Shown piece by piece: positions 26,550 through 35,169 of a stretch of DNA of 64,000 bases. The notes beneath the pieces are model-generated. The model was not told the origin of the DNA. It did not search any database and saw only the letters and a program-made list of their open reading frames with translations. The position numbers and the translations under genes were made by a program. The DNA lies in NCBI RefSeq assembly GCF_027213965.1, contig NZ_JAPWGX010000002.1:372001-436000 (forward strand). Reading direction: 5' to 3'. Position 1 is the stretch's first letter, and the number at the start of each line of letters is the position of its first letter. The DNA comes from Maritalea porphyrae (lineage in GTDB: Bacteria; Pseudomonadota; Alphaproteobacteria; Rhizobiales; Devosiaceae).

Positions 26550-27776
26550 CTATACTTCCAGCCAATCAGACGTCGGCGTGAACAACTTGCTTTCAGCTGA
26601 ATATTGATAGACCCTGCCAATGCCGATCTTGTTGTTTTTGATCGTTGCATTTGGCCCAAAGAAGCCGCCCGTATCATGGTCCTTGATTTCTGACAGCATT
26701 GCCGCCGCATTGTCTGCGGTCAGCTCTTTGCCCGCTTCAGCGGTTTTGGCCAAGGTCATTGCCAACAAATCAAGCGACAACATGGCCTGCAAACCCCATG
26801 TTGGCATGTAGTTTTCCAACGGCGTGCCGGCAAAGTGCTCTTTTGAGAAAGCCGCCATTTGTTGATAACGCGGTGCCTCTTCTGAATCGTAGAAATAGCG
26901 ATATGGCATGACGCCTTGATAGCCATCAAGGAACGGCCCTGCCTCAGCCGTCACCCGATCTGCTATAAGCTTTTCCATGCCCCAGAAGGTGCCCATAAAT
27001 TTGGTCGGCAATCCAAACTGACGCGCACCGCCAATCAATTGCGGCCAAACACCGGTCACATAGCCCTGCAAAATGCAATATTCAGCGTCTGCCTGGGCTA
27101 GCTTGGTCACATGGGTCGCCACATCCGCACCTTGCGCCTTGGTTGCTTCAACCAGCTTCACTTCAATGCCCAACTCGGCCGCACGCTTTTTACCAAACTC
27201 AATCGGGTCCAAACCGAACTCTGTGTTTGAATGGATAAATGCAACCGATTTGCCACCTTCAGCCGCAATATTTTGGAGCAAGATATCAAACTGGTCTTCG
27301 TATGTTGGACCGGCCATAAATTGGTAGGGGTTGGTTTCAGGATTGGCCAATTCAGAAGCAAACGATGTTGACGACATCAGCCGCGCTTGAGCGCCTTTAA
27401 GCTCTGGCGCCACAAGCTTCATGAATCCGGTAGAGTCACCAAAATAGCCAATGACCGCATCACCTTCAGAGGCCAGCAGCCGCTGGTAGTTAGCTAACGC
27501 ATTTTGCGCAACATAACCTGAATCTTCCACAGCAACACGAATTGGCACACCGCCAATACCACCAGCTTGGTTTGTGAAGGCTTCAAACATTTTCAAAGAG
27601 GGCGCAATGAGTTGCCCCGCCGTTGCAAAGGGCCCAGTCATGGGCAGTGAAGCACCGATAATATATTGGGATGGTTGCGCACGAACGATCGCTGGCATAG
27701 CCAAACTTGCCGCACCCGCTGCTGCCGCGGACTTTAAAAATCTGCGTCGCGTAATATTGCTCTTACCTAAAGTCAT
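26550..27776 (-). CDS. Periplasmic substrate-binding protein, Leu/Ile/Val-type (Peripla_BP_6), Tat-exported
   Basis: 408 aa. The N-terminus carries a twin-arginine signal (NITRRRFLKSAAAAGAASLAMPA, cleaved after VRA). The mature protein is a type I periplasmic binding protein with the opening YIIGASLPMTGPFATAGQ and the bilobal repeat typical of LivK/AmiC relatives. It delivers the ligand to LivH/LivM. GGAGGAG precedes ATG 27776. The Tat signal instead of a Sec signal is common for this subgroup in alphaproteobacteria. Ligand unknown; the downstream acyl-CoA ligase points to a carboxylic acid rather than an amino acid. Confidence 0.93.
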   Translation of the reverse strand: MTLGKSNITRRRFLKSAAAAGAASLAMPAIVRAQPSQYIIGASLPMTGPFATAGQLIAPSLKMFEAFTNQAGGIGGVPIRVAVEDSGYVAQNALANYQRLLASEGDAVIGYFGDSTGFMKLVAPELKGAQARLMSSTSFASELANPETNPYQFMAGPTYEDQFDILLQNIAAEGGKSVAFIHSNTEFGLDPIEFGKKRAAELGIEVKLVEATKAQGADVATHVTKLAQADAEYCILQGYVTGVWPQLIGGARQFGLPTKFMGTFWGMEKLIADRVTAEAGPFLDGYQGVMPYRYFYDSEEAPRYQQMAAFSKEHFAGTPLENYMPTWGLQAMLSLDLLAMTLAKTAEAGKELTADNAAAMLSEIKDHDTGGFFGPNATIKNNKIGIGRVYQYSAESKLFTPTSDWLEV

Positions 27777-27797
27777 AATATCTCCTCCTCCATATTG

Positions 27798-28871
27798 TTA
27801 GCCCCGCGCGAACGGCCATCTGTTCAGCGCGCGAAAAAAACGGTCCATGATCTGTGAGATGCCCAAGGGTTCAAACAAGACAAACCCGATGATCAATGCA
27901 CCAAATACAATCTCTTGAATGGGCGCGCGCAATTGCGCTGCTTCGATGGAGTTGCCCATCATAGCCCCCATGCCGATTTTTAATAATTCTGGCACCAGCA
28001 CGATGATGATTGTGCCATAAACGGGCCCCATTGTTCGCCCCATACCACCAACGATCAGCGCCGCCACCAGTTGTAGAGAGAGCGCCAATTCAAATTGCTC
28101 TGGCAAGATTTTGGCATAAAAATAGGCCGCCATCGCGCCGGCTAAGCCGCAAAAAGCCGCAGATATAGCAAAACTGGTTAGTTTGTACTTGAGCAGTGAA
28201 ACACCCAATATTTCTGCCGAATAGTCCTTTTCCCGAATGGCAACGAATGCCCGCCCAATTCGGGTCCGGAAGAGATTTTGCACCATCAATATGGTTGCAA
28301 AACTGAATATCGCAATCAACACGTAAACCTCGCGCTGACTATCAAGCACCCACCCAAAGAAATTTGGGTCGGGAGTTGTCAGCCCAAGTCGGCCGCCGGT
28401 CCATTGTGAAAAAGTATCAATTTCAATGAGAAAGATGATGATGAAATTTGCGCTTAATGTTGCAACGGCGAGGTAAATCCCTTTCACCCGCAACGAGGGC
28501 AATCCAACCAATATGCCAATGAGCGCCGCGACGGCCATTGCACCGGGCAACGCAACCCATGGGTGCACAATATCTGGCACCCCCCAGTGGCCCAACACAT
28601 TGTGAATTATCGACACACTATAGGCACCAATAGCAACAAACCCTGCATGGCCAAGGGACAATAGTCCGGTATAGCCAATCACCACATTGACCCCCACCAC
28701 CGCGATCAGCATGATCCCCACAAGAGAGGCCATCAATATTGTGTAGTCATCTGCAAAAAAAGGAAGCGCTATCGCCAAAGCGATCATTGTGTAAACAAAC
28801 GCCTTTTTGTATCCGTTATTGAGGATCTTCTCATCCTCCAGATAAGAAACCTTGCGGTTGCCGATGATCAT
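27798..28871 (-). CDS. livM: Branched-chain amino acid-type ABC permease LivM
   Basis: 357-aa inner-membrane permease with about ten hydrophobic segments. Family hallmarks include VGIMLIAVVGVNVVIGYTGLLSLGHAGFVAIGAY (TM2-3, starting near residue 55) and FVAIREKDYSAEILG, the coupling loop that contacts the ATPases, near 215. It pairs with LivH. The start overlaps the livH stop in ATGA, so the two are translationally coupled. Member of the livGHMKF-ligase-dehydrogenase operon. Confidence 0.95.
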   Translation of the reverse strand: MIIGNRKVSYLEDEKILNNGYKKAFVYTMIALAIALPFFADDYTILMASLVGIMLIAVVGVNVVIGYTGLLSLGHAGFVAIGAYSVSIIHNVLGHWGVPDIVHPWVALPGAMAVAALIGILVGLPSLRVKGIYLAVATLSANFIIIFLIEIDTFSQWTGGRLGLTTPDPNFFGWVLDSQREVYVLIAIFSFATILMVQNLFRTRIGRAFVAIREKDYSAEILGVSLLKYKLTSFAISAAFCGLAGAMAAYFYAKILPEQFELALSLQLVAALIVGGMGRTMGPVYGTIIIVLVPELLKIGMGAMMGNSIEAAQLRAPIQEIVFGALIIGFVLFEPLGISQIMDRFFRALNRWPFARG

Positions 28872-29869
28872 ATTCGTTCAACCTCCGGCTGCCCCATCAA
28901 CCCATGTGGACGAATTAGAATGACAATAAGCACGGCAACATATGGAGCGATCTCAACCCAGGTGCCGCCCATTTGCCATTGCACCAAGGCCTCTAAGACC
29001 CCCACCAGCATCGCCGCAATAAACACGCCGACAAAACTATCTAACCCGCCCATCAACACAATTGCCAACACGGAAAAGCCGAATAGACCAAGCGAGGGGG
29101 ATACGCCATCGCGTGCCGATAAAACCGCGCCAGCCACAGCACCAGTTGCCGCCGCAATCAACCAAGCTTGCGCAAAAACGCGCGGCACATTGATGCCCAT
29201 TGAATAGGCTGTGGATTGGTCTTCTGATACGGCGCGAATGGCAACCCCTGCGGATGAGTGGCGCAGCCAATAAACGATAAACCCAAATATCAACGCGGCG
29301 ATGATCATAGACATAAAGTTGGCACCGAAAATGAAAATAGGGGTTCCAAAAAAGTCCAATCGAAACGCAGGGTTTGGCGTCAGATGGGGCACAGATGCCG
29401 CATCGCCTGTCCACAAGAGGCTTTTGAACCCTGACAATACAGAGATCAAACCGACGGTGACCATGATCATTGAAAAATTGGACTGTCCAAGAAGCGGGCG
29501 CATCAAATAACGCTCAATGAAGAGTGCGAGGAGACCCGAACCAATTATAGCGCCAGCAAGGCCAAAAACGATCCGTGGGATGTTGGGGATCCAATCGTAA
29601 AGCGCCGCTGTTGGTGAAAACATCTTGGCGCCAACTCTTGCTTGAGCGACCCATTCTGGCGTCCAACTTGATAACCAAGAAGGTGCCCAAGTCATATCTG
29701 GAATCAACACCGCGAATGTATAGTATAGATAGGCGCCAATCATGATCATGTAACCATGAGCAAAGTTCACAACGCGGGTCGATTTGTAAACGGCAACAAT
29801 GCCAATTGCGATCAAGGCATAGAGCGCGCCTGCCATCAAACCATTGATCACAAATTGAGCAAACTGCAT
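28868..29869 (-). CDS. livH: Branched-chain amino acid-type ABC permease LivH
   Basis: 333-aa inner-membrane permease. The N-terminus MQFAQFVINGLMAGALYALIAIG is the LivH signature, and the coupling helix AIRAVSEDQSTAYSMGINV lies in the second half. Start ATG 29869 (with GGGGTAAGG upstream) overlaps the end of livG by a few bases; an ORF extension to 29902 is out of character. The loop between the first membrane helices is longer than in E. coli LivH (WAPSWLSSWTPEWVAQ). Confidence 0.95.
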   Translation of the reverse strand: MQFAQFVINGLMAGALYALIAIGIVAVYKSTRVVNFAHGYMIMIGAYLYYTFAVLIPDMTWAPSWLSSWTPEWVAQARVGAKMFSPTAALYDWIPNIPRIVFGLAGAIIGSGLLALFIERYLMRPLLGQSNFSMIMVTVGLISVLSGFKSLLWTGDAASVPHLTPNPAFRLDFFGTPIFIFGANFMSMIIAALIFGFIVYWLRHSSAGVAIRAVSEDQSTAYSMGINVPRVFAQAWLIAAATGAVAGAVLSARDGVSPSLGLFGFSVLAIVLMGGLDSFVGVFIAAMLVGVLEALVQWQMGGTWVEIAPYVAVLIVILIRPHGLMGQPEVERI

Positions 29870-29873
29870 CGCC

Positions 29874-30635
29874 TTACCCCGCCTGCCCCAAATATGCATC
29901 AATCACGTTTTGATTGTGCGCAATGTCTTTTGGCGATCCGTCGGCGATTTGTCGGCCAAAATTTAACACCACAACTTTTGCGCATATATCCATAACCAGA
30001 TGCATGTCGTGCTCGACAAGCAATATGGTGGTTCCAAACCGCGCCTGCGCGTCCAAAATGAAGCGCGCCATGTCAGCGGTTTCTTCGCGATTCATGCCCG
30101 CAACGGGTTCATCCAACATCAAAAGCTTTGGCCGCATGGCAAGCGCCCGCGCCAATTCAACACGTTTCTGCAAGCCATAAGATAATGCCGTAATAGGTGC
30201 TTTGCGAATGTGGTCAATTTCAAGAAAGTCTATGACTTCCTCTTCAATTTCTTTGCGGGCTTGAAGCTCTTCTTTTTGTGCGCTGCCAAAATACATAAGA
30301 CTGGACCAAACGTTGGCGCGCAAATGGGTGTGGCAACCAAGTTTAATGTTGTCCAAAACCGTCATGCCACGAAACAATGCGATGTTTTGAAATGTGCGAG
30401 ACATGCCCGCATGGGCTCGGGCGTCGGGCTTGAGGTGCGACACGTCTTTTTCTTGAAACAAGATGCGGCCATGGTTGGGCTTGTAGAAGCCAGATATCAC
30501 ATTGAATAAAGAAGTCTTGCCGGCTCCGTTTGGTCCAATTATGCCAGTAATTTCCCCCGCAGCCGCGTCAAAAGACACCCCTTGCAGGGCCTTTAGGCCG
30601 CCAAAAGACAAATGCACATCAGCTACTGACAGCAC
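29874..30635 (-). CDS. livG: Branched-chain amino acid-type ABC transporter ATPase LivG
   Basis: 253-aa ABC ATPase of the LivG class and first gene of the operon. Walker [12 protein letters not shown] near residue 34, signature [16 protein letters not shown] near 147 (LSYG in place of LSGG, normal for LivG), Walker [13 protein letters not shown] near 168 and the H-loop [11 protein letters not shown]. The BCA_ABC C-terminal tail is present ([18 protein letters not shown]). The start is GTG 30635 with a strong AAGGAGG five bases upstream. It is transcribed divergently from the tetR gene across a 245-bp spacer that holds a palindromic site. Confidence 0.95.
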   Translation of the reverse strand: MLSVADVHLSFGGLKALQGVSFDAAAGEITGIIGPNGAGKTSLFNVISGFYKPNHGRILFQEKDVSHLKPDARAHAGMSRTFQNIALFRGMTVLDNIKLGCHTHLRANVWSSLMYFGSAQKEELQARKEIEEEVIDFLEIDHIRKAPITALSYGLQKRVELARALAMRPKLLMLDEPVAGMNREETADMARFILDAQARFGTTILLVEHDMHLVMDICAKVVVLNFGRQIADGSPKDIAHNQNVIDAYLGQAG

Positions 30636-30706
30636 GCAATCCTCCTTCAGTTCACCTCACGCGGTTTTCCCGTCATTTTAGGTTAACAAAGAGTTTATGG
30701 GTAATC

Positions 30707-30742
30707 TGACTTTGAAGTCAAACAATAAATCTCAAAGTCAAA
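30707..30742. promoter_or_regulatory. Putative TetR operator between livG and tetR
   Basis: TGACTT-TG-AAGTCA (30707-30720) is a perfect dyad with 6-bp arms. A further half-site repeats AAGTCAAA (30715-30722 and 30735-30742) 20 bp later. Placed between divergent livG and tetR, it is the natural binding site for the TetR protein. Confidence 0.6.
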
Positions 30743-30864
30743 AACCCATATACCGCAAGGAAAAATCTGTTATTGTACACGCAAGACAATCTTTGCTATT
30801 GCCTCTCGCGAACACACGCGAATTCTCTTTTGCCCTTGCATCGACAAGGCGGAGGCGCCGCAAA

Positions 30865-30927
30865 ATGAGCTGGAAGCTAAATGAGCCCGATGAGCGCGAT
30901 CCAAAATCAAACCATATCTCCGTTTAA
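30865..30927 (+). CDS. Possible 20-codon upstream ORF overlapping tetR start
   Basis: ATG 30865 follows GGAGGCGCCGCAAA and opens a 20-codon frame that ends 46 bases inside the tetR gene. No similarity is expected at this length. It may be a leader peptide that couples or dampens tetR translation, or chance. Confidence 0.25.
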   Translation: MSWKLNEPDERDPKSNHISV

Positions 30928-31504
30928 GCGCGAGGATGTTCGCTCCCAAAAGCTGGAGTTTATGTGCCGAGCAGCCAGCGATTTGTTCAATAAGAATGGC
31001 TATGAGGCCACATCACTAGATGAAGTGGCAGCCGTTCTTTCGATCTCAAAGCCATCCATCTATTATTATTTCAAGAACAAATCTGAATTGCTTTTGGCTT
31101 GCTATGAACGCACGCTCGATATTTGTGAAGAATTGCTGGAGATGGCAAAAGCGGAGAACGGTAGCGGATTAGATCAGCTAAGCTTTTTTATTGAAAACCT
31201 AATTGTACTGCATTGTTCTAATGGCTCAATTGCCGTGGTAAGCGATGTGGACGCCCTGCCCAACGAAGCAAAAGCGGGCATTCGTGCAAGGTCTCGCGCC
31301 TTAACTGAAGGCTTGGAAGGCTTGGCCATATTGGGTGCCAAAGATGGCTCCATTCGCCCGGACCTGGCGCCAATTATCACGCGATTTATCATGGGTGGTG
31401 TAAACTGGATACCCAAATGGCATAGCGATGAGGGCAATCTTTCTCCTCAAGAGGTCGCCAAGGCATATCTCTCTTTCCTGACCAACGGCATTGGCGCGTC
31501 TTGA
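30881..31504 (+). CDS. TetR/AcrR-family transcriptional regulator
   Basis: 207 aa. The N-terminal helix-turn-helix (about 22-70) shows AASDLFNKNGYEATSLDEVAA and SISKPSIYYYFKNKSELL. The C-terminal all-helical ligand domain (TetR_C, about 90-200) resembles regulators of acyl-CoA metabolism. It is divergent from the liv-ligase-dehydrogenase operon and most likely represses it until the CoA ester or the acid accumulates. ATG 30881 has only GGAAG upstream. A better ribosome site, GGAGG at 30851-30855, leads instead into a 20-codon out-of-frame ORF at 30865 that overlaps this start. Confidence 0.92.
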   Translation: MSPMSAIQNQTISPFKREDVRSQKLEFMCRAASDLFNKNGYEATSLDEVAAVLSISKPSIYYYFKNKSELLLACYERTLDICEELLEMAKAENGSGLDQLSFFIENLIVLHCSNGSIAVVSDVDALPNEAKAGIRARSRALTEGLEGLAILGAKDGSIRPDLAPIITRFIMGGVNWIPKWHSDEGNLSPQEVAKAYLSFLTNGIGAS

Positions 31505-31530
31505 AACGCTTGCAGATAGACGAAGAGTTG

Positions 31531-31562
31531 GGTGTGAAGCTTTAGCCACACCTTCCTTTTTA
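31531..31562 (+). terminator. Terminator after tetR
   Basis: GGTGTG (31531-31536) pairs with CACACC (31547-31552), followed by TTCCTTTTT. It lies 26 bp after the tetR stop and fits a rho-independent terminator. Confidence 0.7.
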
Positions 31563-31581
31563 ACCCAAAAAGCAAAAACGC

Positions 31582-31618
31582 AAAAAAATCCCCGCCACAA
31601 ATTGAGTTGTGACGGGGA
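31582..31618 (-). terminator. Terminator of the peptide-binding protein gene
   Basis: On the minus strand CCCCGTCACAA pairs with TTGTGGCGGGG (one mismatch) and is followed by a run of seven T after an A. It lies about 50 bp after the stop at 31668. Strong intrinsic terminator. Confidence 0.85.
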
Positions 31619-31667
31619 CGTAATTTTTGCTTGGTCTCAGTTTGGCTTTTAAGACCAGTGCTGGGTA

Positions 31668-33251
31668 TTACTTCGTGACCAAACGATAGAATACGAAGTC
31701 AGATGTGGCACCATTTACGTAACCTTCAACATTGGCGCGCATTGCCACTTCATATGTTGCTTGGAACATAATCACGATTGGTGACTTGGCCTGCACTTCT
31801 TTTTGCAGCTCAATATACATCTGATTACGCTTTTCAAGATCGGGTTCAGCGAGCGCGGCTTTTGTGCCTTTGTTCAACTCATCTGGAACCGCCCAGCCAT
31901 TACGCCATGTTGTGGTTGCTTGATAGTTCTCATCGGAATTGTCCGAGTTATACGCAAAAGCATATGCGTTCGAATGTGGGTCCATGAAATCTGGGCCCCA
32001 ATAAAGCAACATAGCTTGGTGCGTCCGCTCGCGGTACTTCGTGATGACTTGGCTACCTGTACCTGGCAAGACTTCCAAGTTGATGCCCGCTTGGGCAAAG
32101 CTTGCTTGCAGTGCTTGCGCCATATCAACAAATGGAGCAGCGTTGATCACATCAAGTTCTACCGTAATTGGCGTCGCAATATTTGCGTCAGCCAAGATCG
32201 CTTTAGCTTTTTCAACGTCATAGTTGTAAGGCGTTTCATCAAGTGAGCCAGGGAAACCCTTTGGCCAAAACGCTTGGTGAACTTCCATTTGACCCTTCAA
32301 GAAGGTGTCAGCCATGCCGTTGTAATTGACTAAGTAGCGTGCAGCTTCCCAAATTGCTGGGTTCGTCAGGCTGTCAATTTTTTGGTTAAATGACAAGAAG
32401 TGAACCGCAGCTTGAGGGAAGGTGACAACTTTTTCACTTTCGCCCATACCCGCAATCTGATCAGGGGTAAGGTTTTTCGCCATATCAACATCACCGGATT
32501 GCAACAACAAGAGTTGAGTTGCGGATTCTGCCACGTGACGAATGATAACAGACTTAACCTTTGGTGCGCCTTTGAAATAGTCAGGATTTGCATCAAGAGT
32601 TAGAATTTCTGCCGGACGATAAGTGCGCAATTTAAATGCACCGGAACCAGCAGAATTGCCGTTTAACCATGCGTTGCCCATGTCGCCATCAACTTGGTTG
32701 GCCATTACGGTCAATTCATCAACAACGGATGCTGGCCGGGCCGCCAAAACGTTCAACACAAAAGCAGATGAGAAATCGCCTTCATATTTAACAATGACGT
32801 TGTTGCCATCAACTTTGACCATGTCAGCAACATTTTCTTTGGTCCAACCCAGTTGGGTCAGAATGAATGCCGGGGTTAGGTTCAGATCAACGACACGTTT
32901 GAATGAAAACGCTACGTCTTGGGGACGCACAGGATTTCCAGAGTGAAATGTCACCCCTTCACGCATGGTGAAAGTGATGGTTTTATTGGCGTCATCAACG
33001 CTCCAGCTTGAGGCCAAAGCTGGCGCTAAAACTGTTGTGTCTTCGGCATCATATTGCACCAAACGATCGTAAACGTTGGTGACAAATTCGCCTGACGAAA
33101 ACTCATAGGCCTGTGCCGGATCAATTGCGACGATGTCGTCGATGTTTTGGGCAACAACCAGCATATTGTCTGGTGTTGCTGCAAAGACGCCTGGCGCCCC
33201 TGCGGTAATTGTGAGCGCTACGGAAAGTAGCGCGGCATTAAATAGCTTCAT
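31668..33251 (-). CDS. Peptide/opine-type ABC substrate-binding protein (SBP_bac_5)
   Basis: 527 aa. A Sec signal peptide (MKLFNAALLSVALTITAGAPGVFA) precedes a DppA/OppA-type domain with the family features PAQAYEFSSGEFVTNVYDRLV near the N-terminus and VTFHSGNPVRPQDVAFSFKRV near 105. It binds di- or oligopeptides, or related nitrogenous solutes, in the periplasm. It has AAGGGAA upstream of ATG 33251 and a strong terminator downstream, so it is transcribed alone on the minus strand. The matching permease and ATPase genes start divergently at 34072 with the XRE-cupin regulator between, so this unit is split around its regulator. Confidence 0.92.
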   Translation of the reverse strand: MKLFNAALLSVALTITAGAPGVFAATPDNMLVVAQNIDDIVAIDPAQAYEFSSGEFVTNVYDRLVQYDAEDTTVLAPALASSWSVDDANKTITFTMREGVTFHSGNPVRPQDVAFSFKRVVDLNLTPAFILTQLGWTKENVADMVKVDGNNVIVKYEGDFSSAFVLNVLAARPASVVDELTVMANQVDGDMGNAWLNGNSAGSGAFKLRTYRPAEILTLDANPDYFKGAPKVKSVIIRHVAESATQLLLLQSGDVDMAKNLTPDQIAGMGESEKVVTFPQAAVHFLSFNQKIDSLTNPAIWEAARYLVNYNGMADTFLKGQMEVHQAFWPKGFPGSLDETPYNYDVEKAKAILADANIATPITVELDVINAAPFVDMAQALQASFAQAGINLEVLPGTGSQVITKYRERTHQAMLLYWGPDFMDPHSNAYAFAYNSDNSDENYQATTTWRNGWAVPDELNKGTKAALAEPDLEKRNQMYIELQKEVQAKSPIVIMFQATYEVAMRANVEGYVNGATSDFVFYRLVTK

Positions 33252-33335
33252 TTCCCTTATCCCTTTTCAAAGCTTGCTATCGAGTTGTCATTTCCTTTGG
33301 CAGTTGCCAAAGCCGCCCGACAAGGCGGTGTTAGA

Positions 33336-33914
33336 TTACTTTTTGAACATGTCCGATGTGCCTACCCAAAACAGGCGCACGACGGTCTCACTTTCGTTCC
33401 ACCAGCGGTGTTGGACATTGGATCTAAAATGCAGGCTATCGCCCGCGTTCAGACGCATTTTCTCTTCACCAACCACCTGCATGAGTGTTCCCTCAAGCAC
33501 GTAGACGATCTCTTCTCCGGTATGGCTTACAGTTTCACTTCGGTAACCTGGCGGAATATTTAGGACGAAGGAAGACAGCTCGCCGCCGCGAAAATCCGCG
33601 CCAATGCGTTCATATGAAATTGAGGAGCTGCCCACGAAAAACGTAGGGCGTTCTTGATCGCGGGTAACCGCATCCATCGCTGTTGGTGTGGCGATAAAAT
33701 AGTCGAGATTTACATCAAGGGCCTGCGCGATACGCTGCAAAGTGCCCAGAGATGGCGTGGCGTGGCCGCGCTCAACCTGACTGAGATAACCAATCGAAAT
33801 ACCAGCAGCGACCGCCAGCGATTCAAGGGTACGATCCGCTTGTTTGCGCTTTGCACGAATGCTGTCTCCCAATTGGGAAACATCCAAATCTTTGCGTTCA
33901 CTCGTCAAGGGCAT
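33336..33914 (-). CDS. XRE-family regulator with C-terminal cupin
   Basis: 192 aa. The N-terminal helix-turn-helix (about 12-70) reads IRAKRKQADRTLESLAVAAGISIGYLSQVERG, and a cupin_2 beta-barrel (about 115-185) contains SHTGEEIVYVLEGTL and LNAGDSLHFRSNVQHRWWN. Such proteins are ligand-sensing repressors of adjacent amine, peptide or amino-acid transport genes. It lies between the binding protein gene (same strand, 84 bp downstream) and the divergent dppBCDF-like genes, so it is the likely controller of both transcripts. The AT-rich 157-bp spacer beyond its start holds the divergent promoters. Confidence 0.92.
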   Translation of the reverse strand: MPLTSERKDLDVSQLGDSIRAKRKQADRTLESLAVAAGISIGYLSQVERGHATPSLGTLQRIAQALDVNLDYFIATPTAMDAVTRDQERPTFFVGSSSISYERIGADFRGGELSSFVLNIPPGYRSETVSHTGEEIVYVLEGTLMQVVGEEKMRLNAGDSLHFRSNVQHRWWNESETVVRLFWVGTSDMFKK

Positions 33915-34071
33915 AACAATAATTTTTCTTTCATCATAATTTTTTTGATTTAAGCAAATATTTTTGTATATTCCAAGCGAAATCTTTGCTCTAGTAGAGC
34001 CAGCCGTGCAGAAAAAGAGATCTGGCGCGTTGGATTGAAGGCTTTGGATGCAACCAAAGTGCGTGAACTAA

Positions 34072-35169
34072 ATGGGGTGGGCCGTGAACAAAAATGACGA
34101 CACTGCGATTGCAGCTTCACAAACAGAGGCGTTGAGCAGGTATTTTGCGCGGGCTGTGCAAGTTGGAACGGCATTTGCAAAATTTGTCGCAACCATCGCC
34201 GTTACCTTTTTGGGGCTAGCAGCCCTTACGTTCTTTATTGGACGGGTTGTGCCAATCGACCCTGTGTTGGCCATGGTTGGCGACCGGGCATCCAATGAAG
34301 TCTATGAAGCGGCCAAAATTGAGATGGGTCTAGATCGCCCCATTCCTTTGCAATTTGTCAGCTACATCTGGGACGTCCTTAACGGCAACTTTGGCCTTTC
34401 AATATCCACACGCCAACCTGTTATAGAAGACCTTATTCGCGTCTTTCCGGCCACGCTGGAAATGGCAACTTTAGGTATAATCATCGGCATCGTGATTGGC
34501 GTGCCAATGGGGGTTACCGCAGCTGCGCACCGAGGCAGTTGGTTAGATCAAGTCATCAGAACTGTTGGGCTACTAGGGTATTCCATTCCCGCTTTTTGGC
34601 TTGGCCTAGTCGGACTTGCAATATTCTATGCCCGGTTAAGATGGACAGGAGGGCCGGGGCGAATAGATGTGTTTTTTGACGGCATGATCCCACCTGTCAC
34701 CGGCATGTTGTTGATTGACACTTTGATCGCCGGAGAAATTGATGTTTTTTGGAATGCCGTAAGCCATCTCGTGCTGCCCGCGACAATTCTTGGGTTTTTC
34801 AGCCTCGCATATATCGCCCGGATGACACGCTCATTTATGCTTGATCAACTCAGTCAAGAATATGTGACGACAGCGCGCGTTAAAGGGGTTCCTGAGTTTT
34901 TTGTGATCTGGCGACACGCTTTCAAGCCCATTCGAATTCAACTGATCACTGTCATCAGCTTATCCTACGCCGGCCTGCTGGAGGGCTCAGTGATGATTGA
35001 GACCATTTTCTCATGGCCGGGAATTGGCAACTACCTCACAACAGCATTGTTGAACGCAGATATGAACGCAGTTCTTGGCTCCACTTTGGTGATCGGGGCG
35101 GTATTCATTTTCATCAACAAATTCTCAGACGTTATGTACCGCATCTTAGACCCAAGGGCACGCTCATGA
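34072..35169 (+). CDS. Dipeptide-type ABC permease, DppB class
   Basis: Up to 365 aa. An amphipathic N-terminal extension of about 40 residues precedes TM1 (FLGLAALTFFIGRVVPIDPVLAM). The BPD_transp_1 domain follows, with EFFVIWRHAFKPIRIQLIT as the EAA-like coupling loop and the conserved MIETIFSWPGIG. The first ATG is 34072; a GTG at 34084 has GGGG at better spacing and could be the true start. It ends in ATGA overlap with the next permease. First gene of a permease-permease-ATPase-ATPase-GAF operon, divergent from its regulator. Confidence 0.92.
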   Translation: MGWAVNKNDDTAIAASQTEALSRYFARAVQVGTAFAKFVATIAVTFLGLAALTFFIGRVVPIDPVLAMVGDRASNEVYEAAKIEMGLDRPIPLQFVSYIWDVLNGNFGLSISTRQPVIEDLIRVFPATLEMATLGIIIGIVIGVPMGVTAAAHRGSWLDQVIRTVGLLGYSIPAFWLGLVGLAIFYARLRWTGGPGRIDVFFDGMIPPVTGMLLIDTLIAGEIDVFWNAVSHLVLPATILGFFSLAYIARMTRSFMLDQLSQEYVTTARVKGVPEFFVIWRHAFKPIRIQLITVISLSYAGLLEGSVMIETIFSWPGIGNYLTTALLNADMNAVLGSTLVIGAVFIFINKFSDVMYRILDPRARS

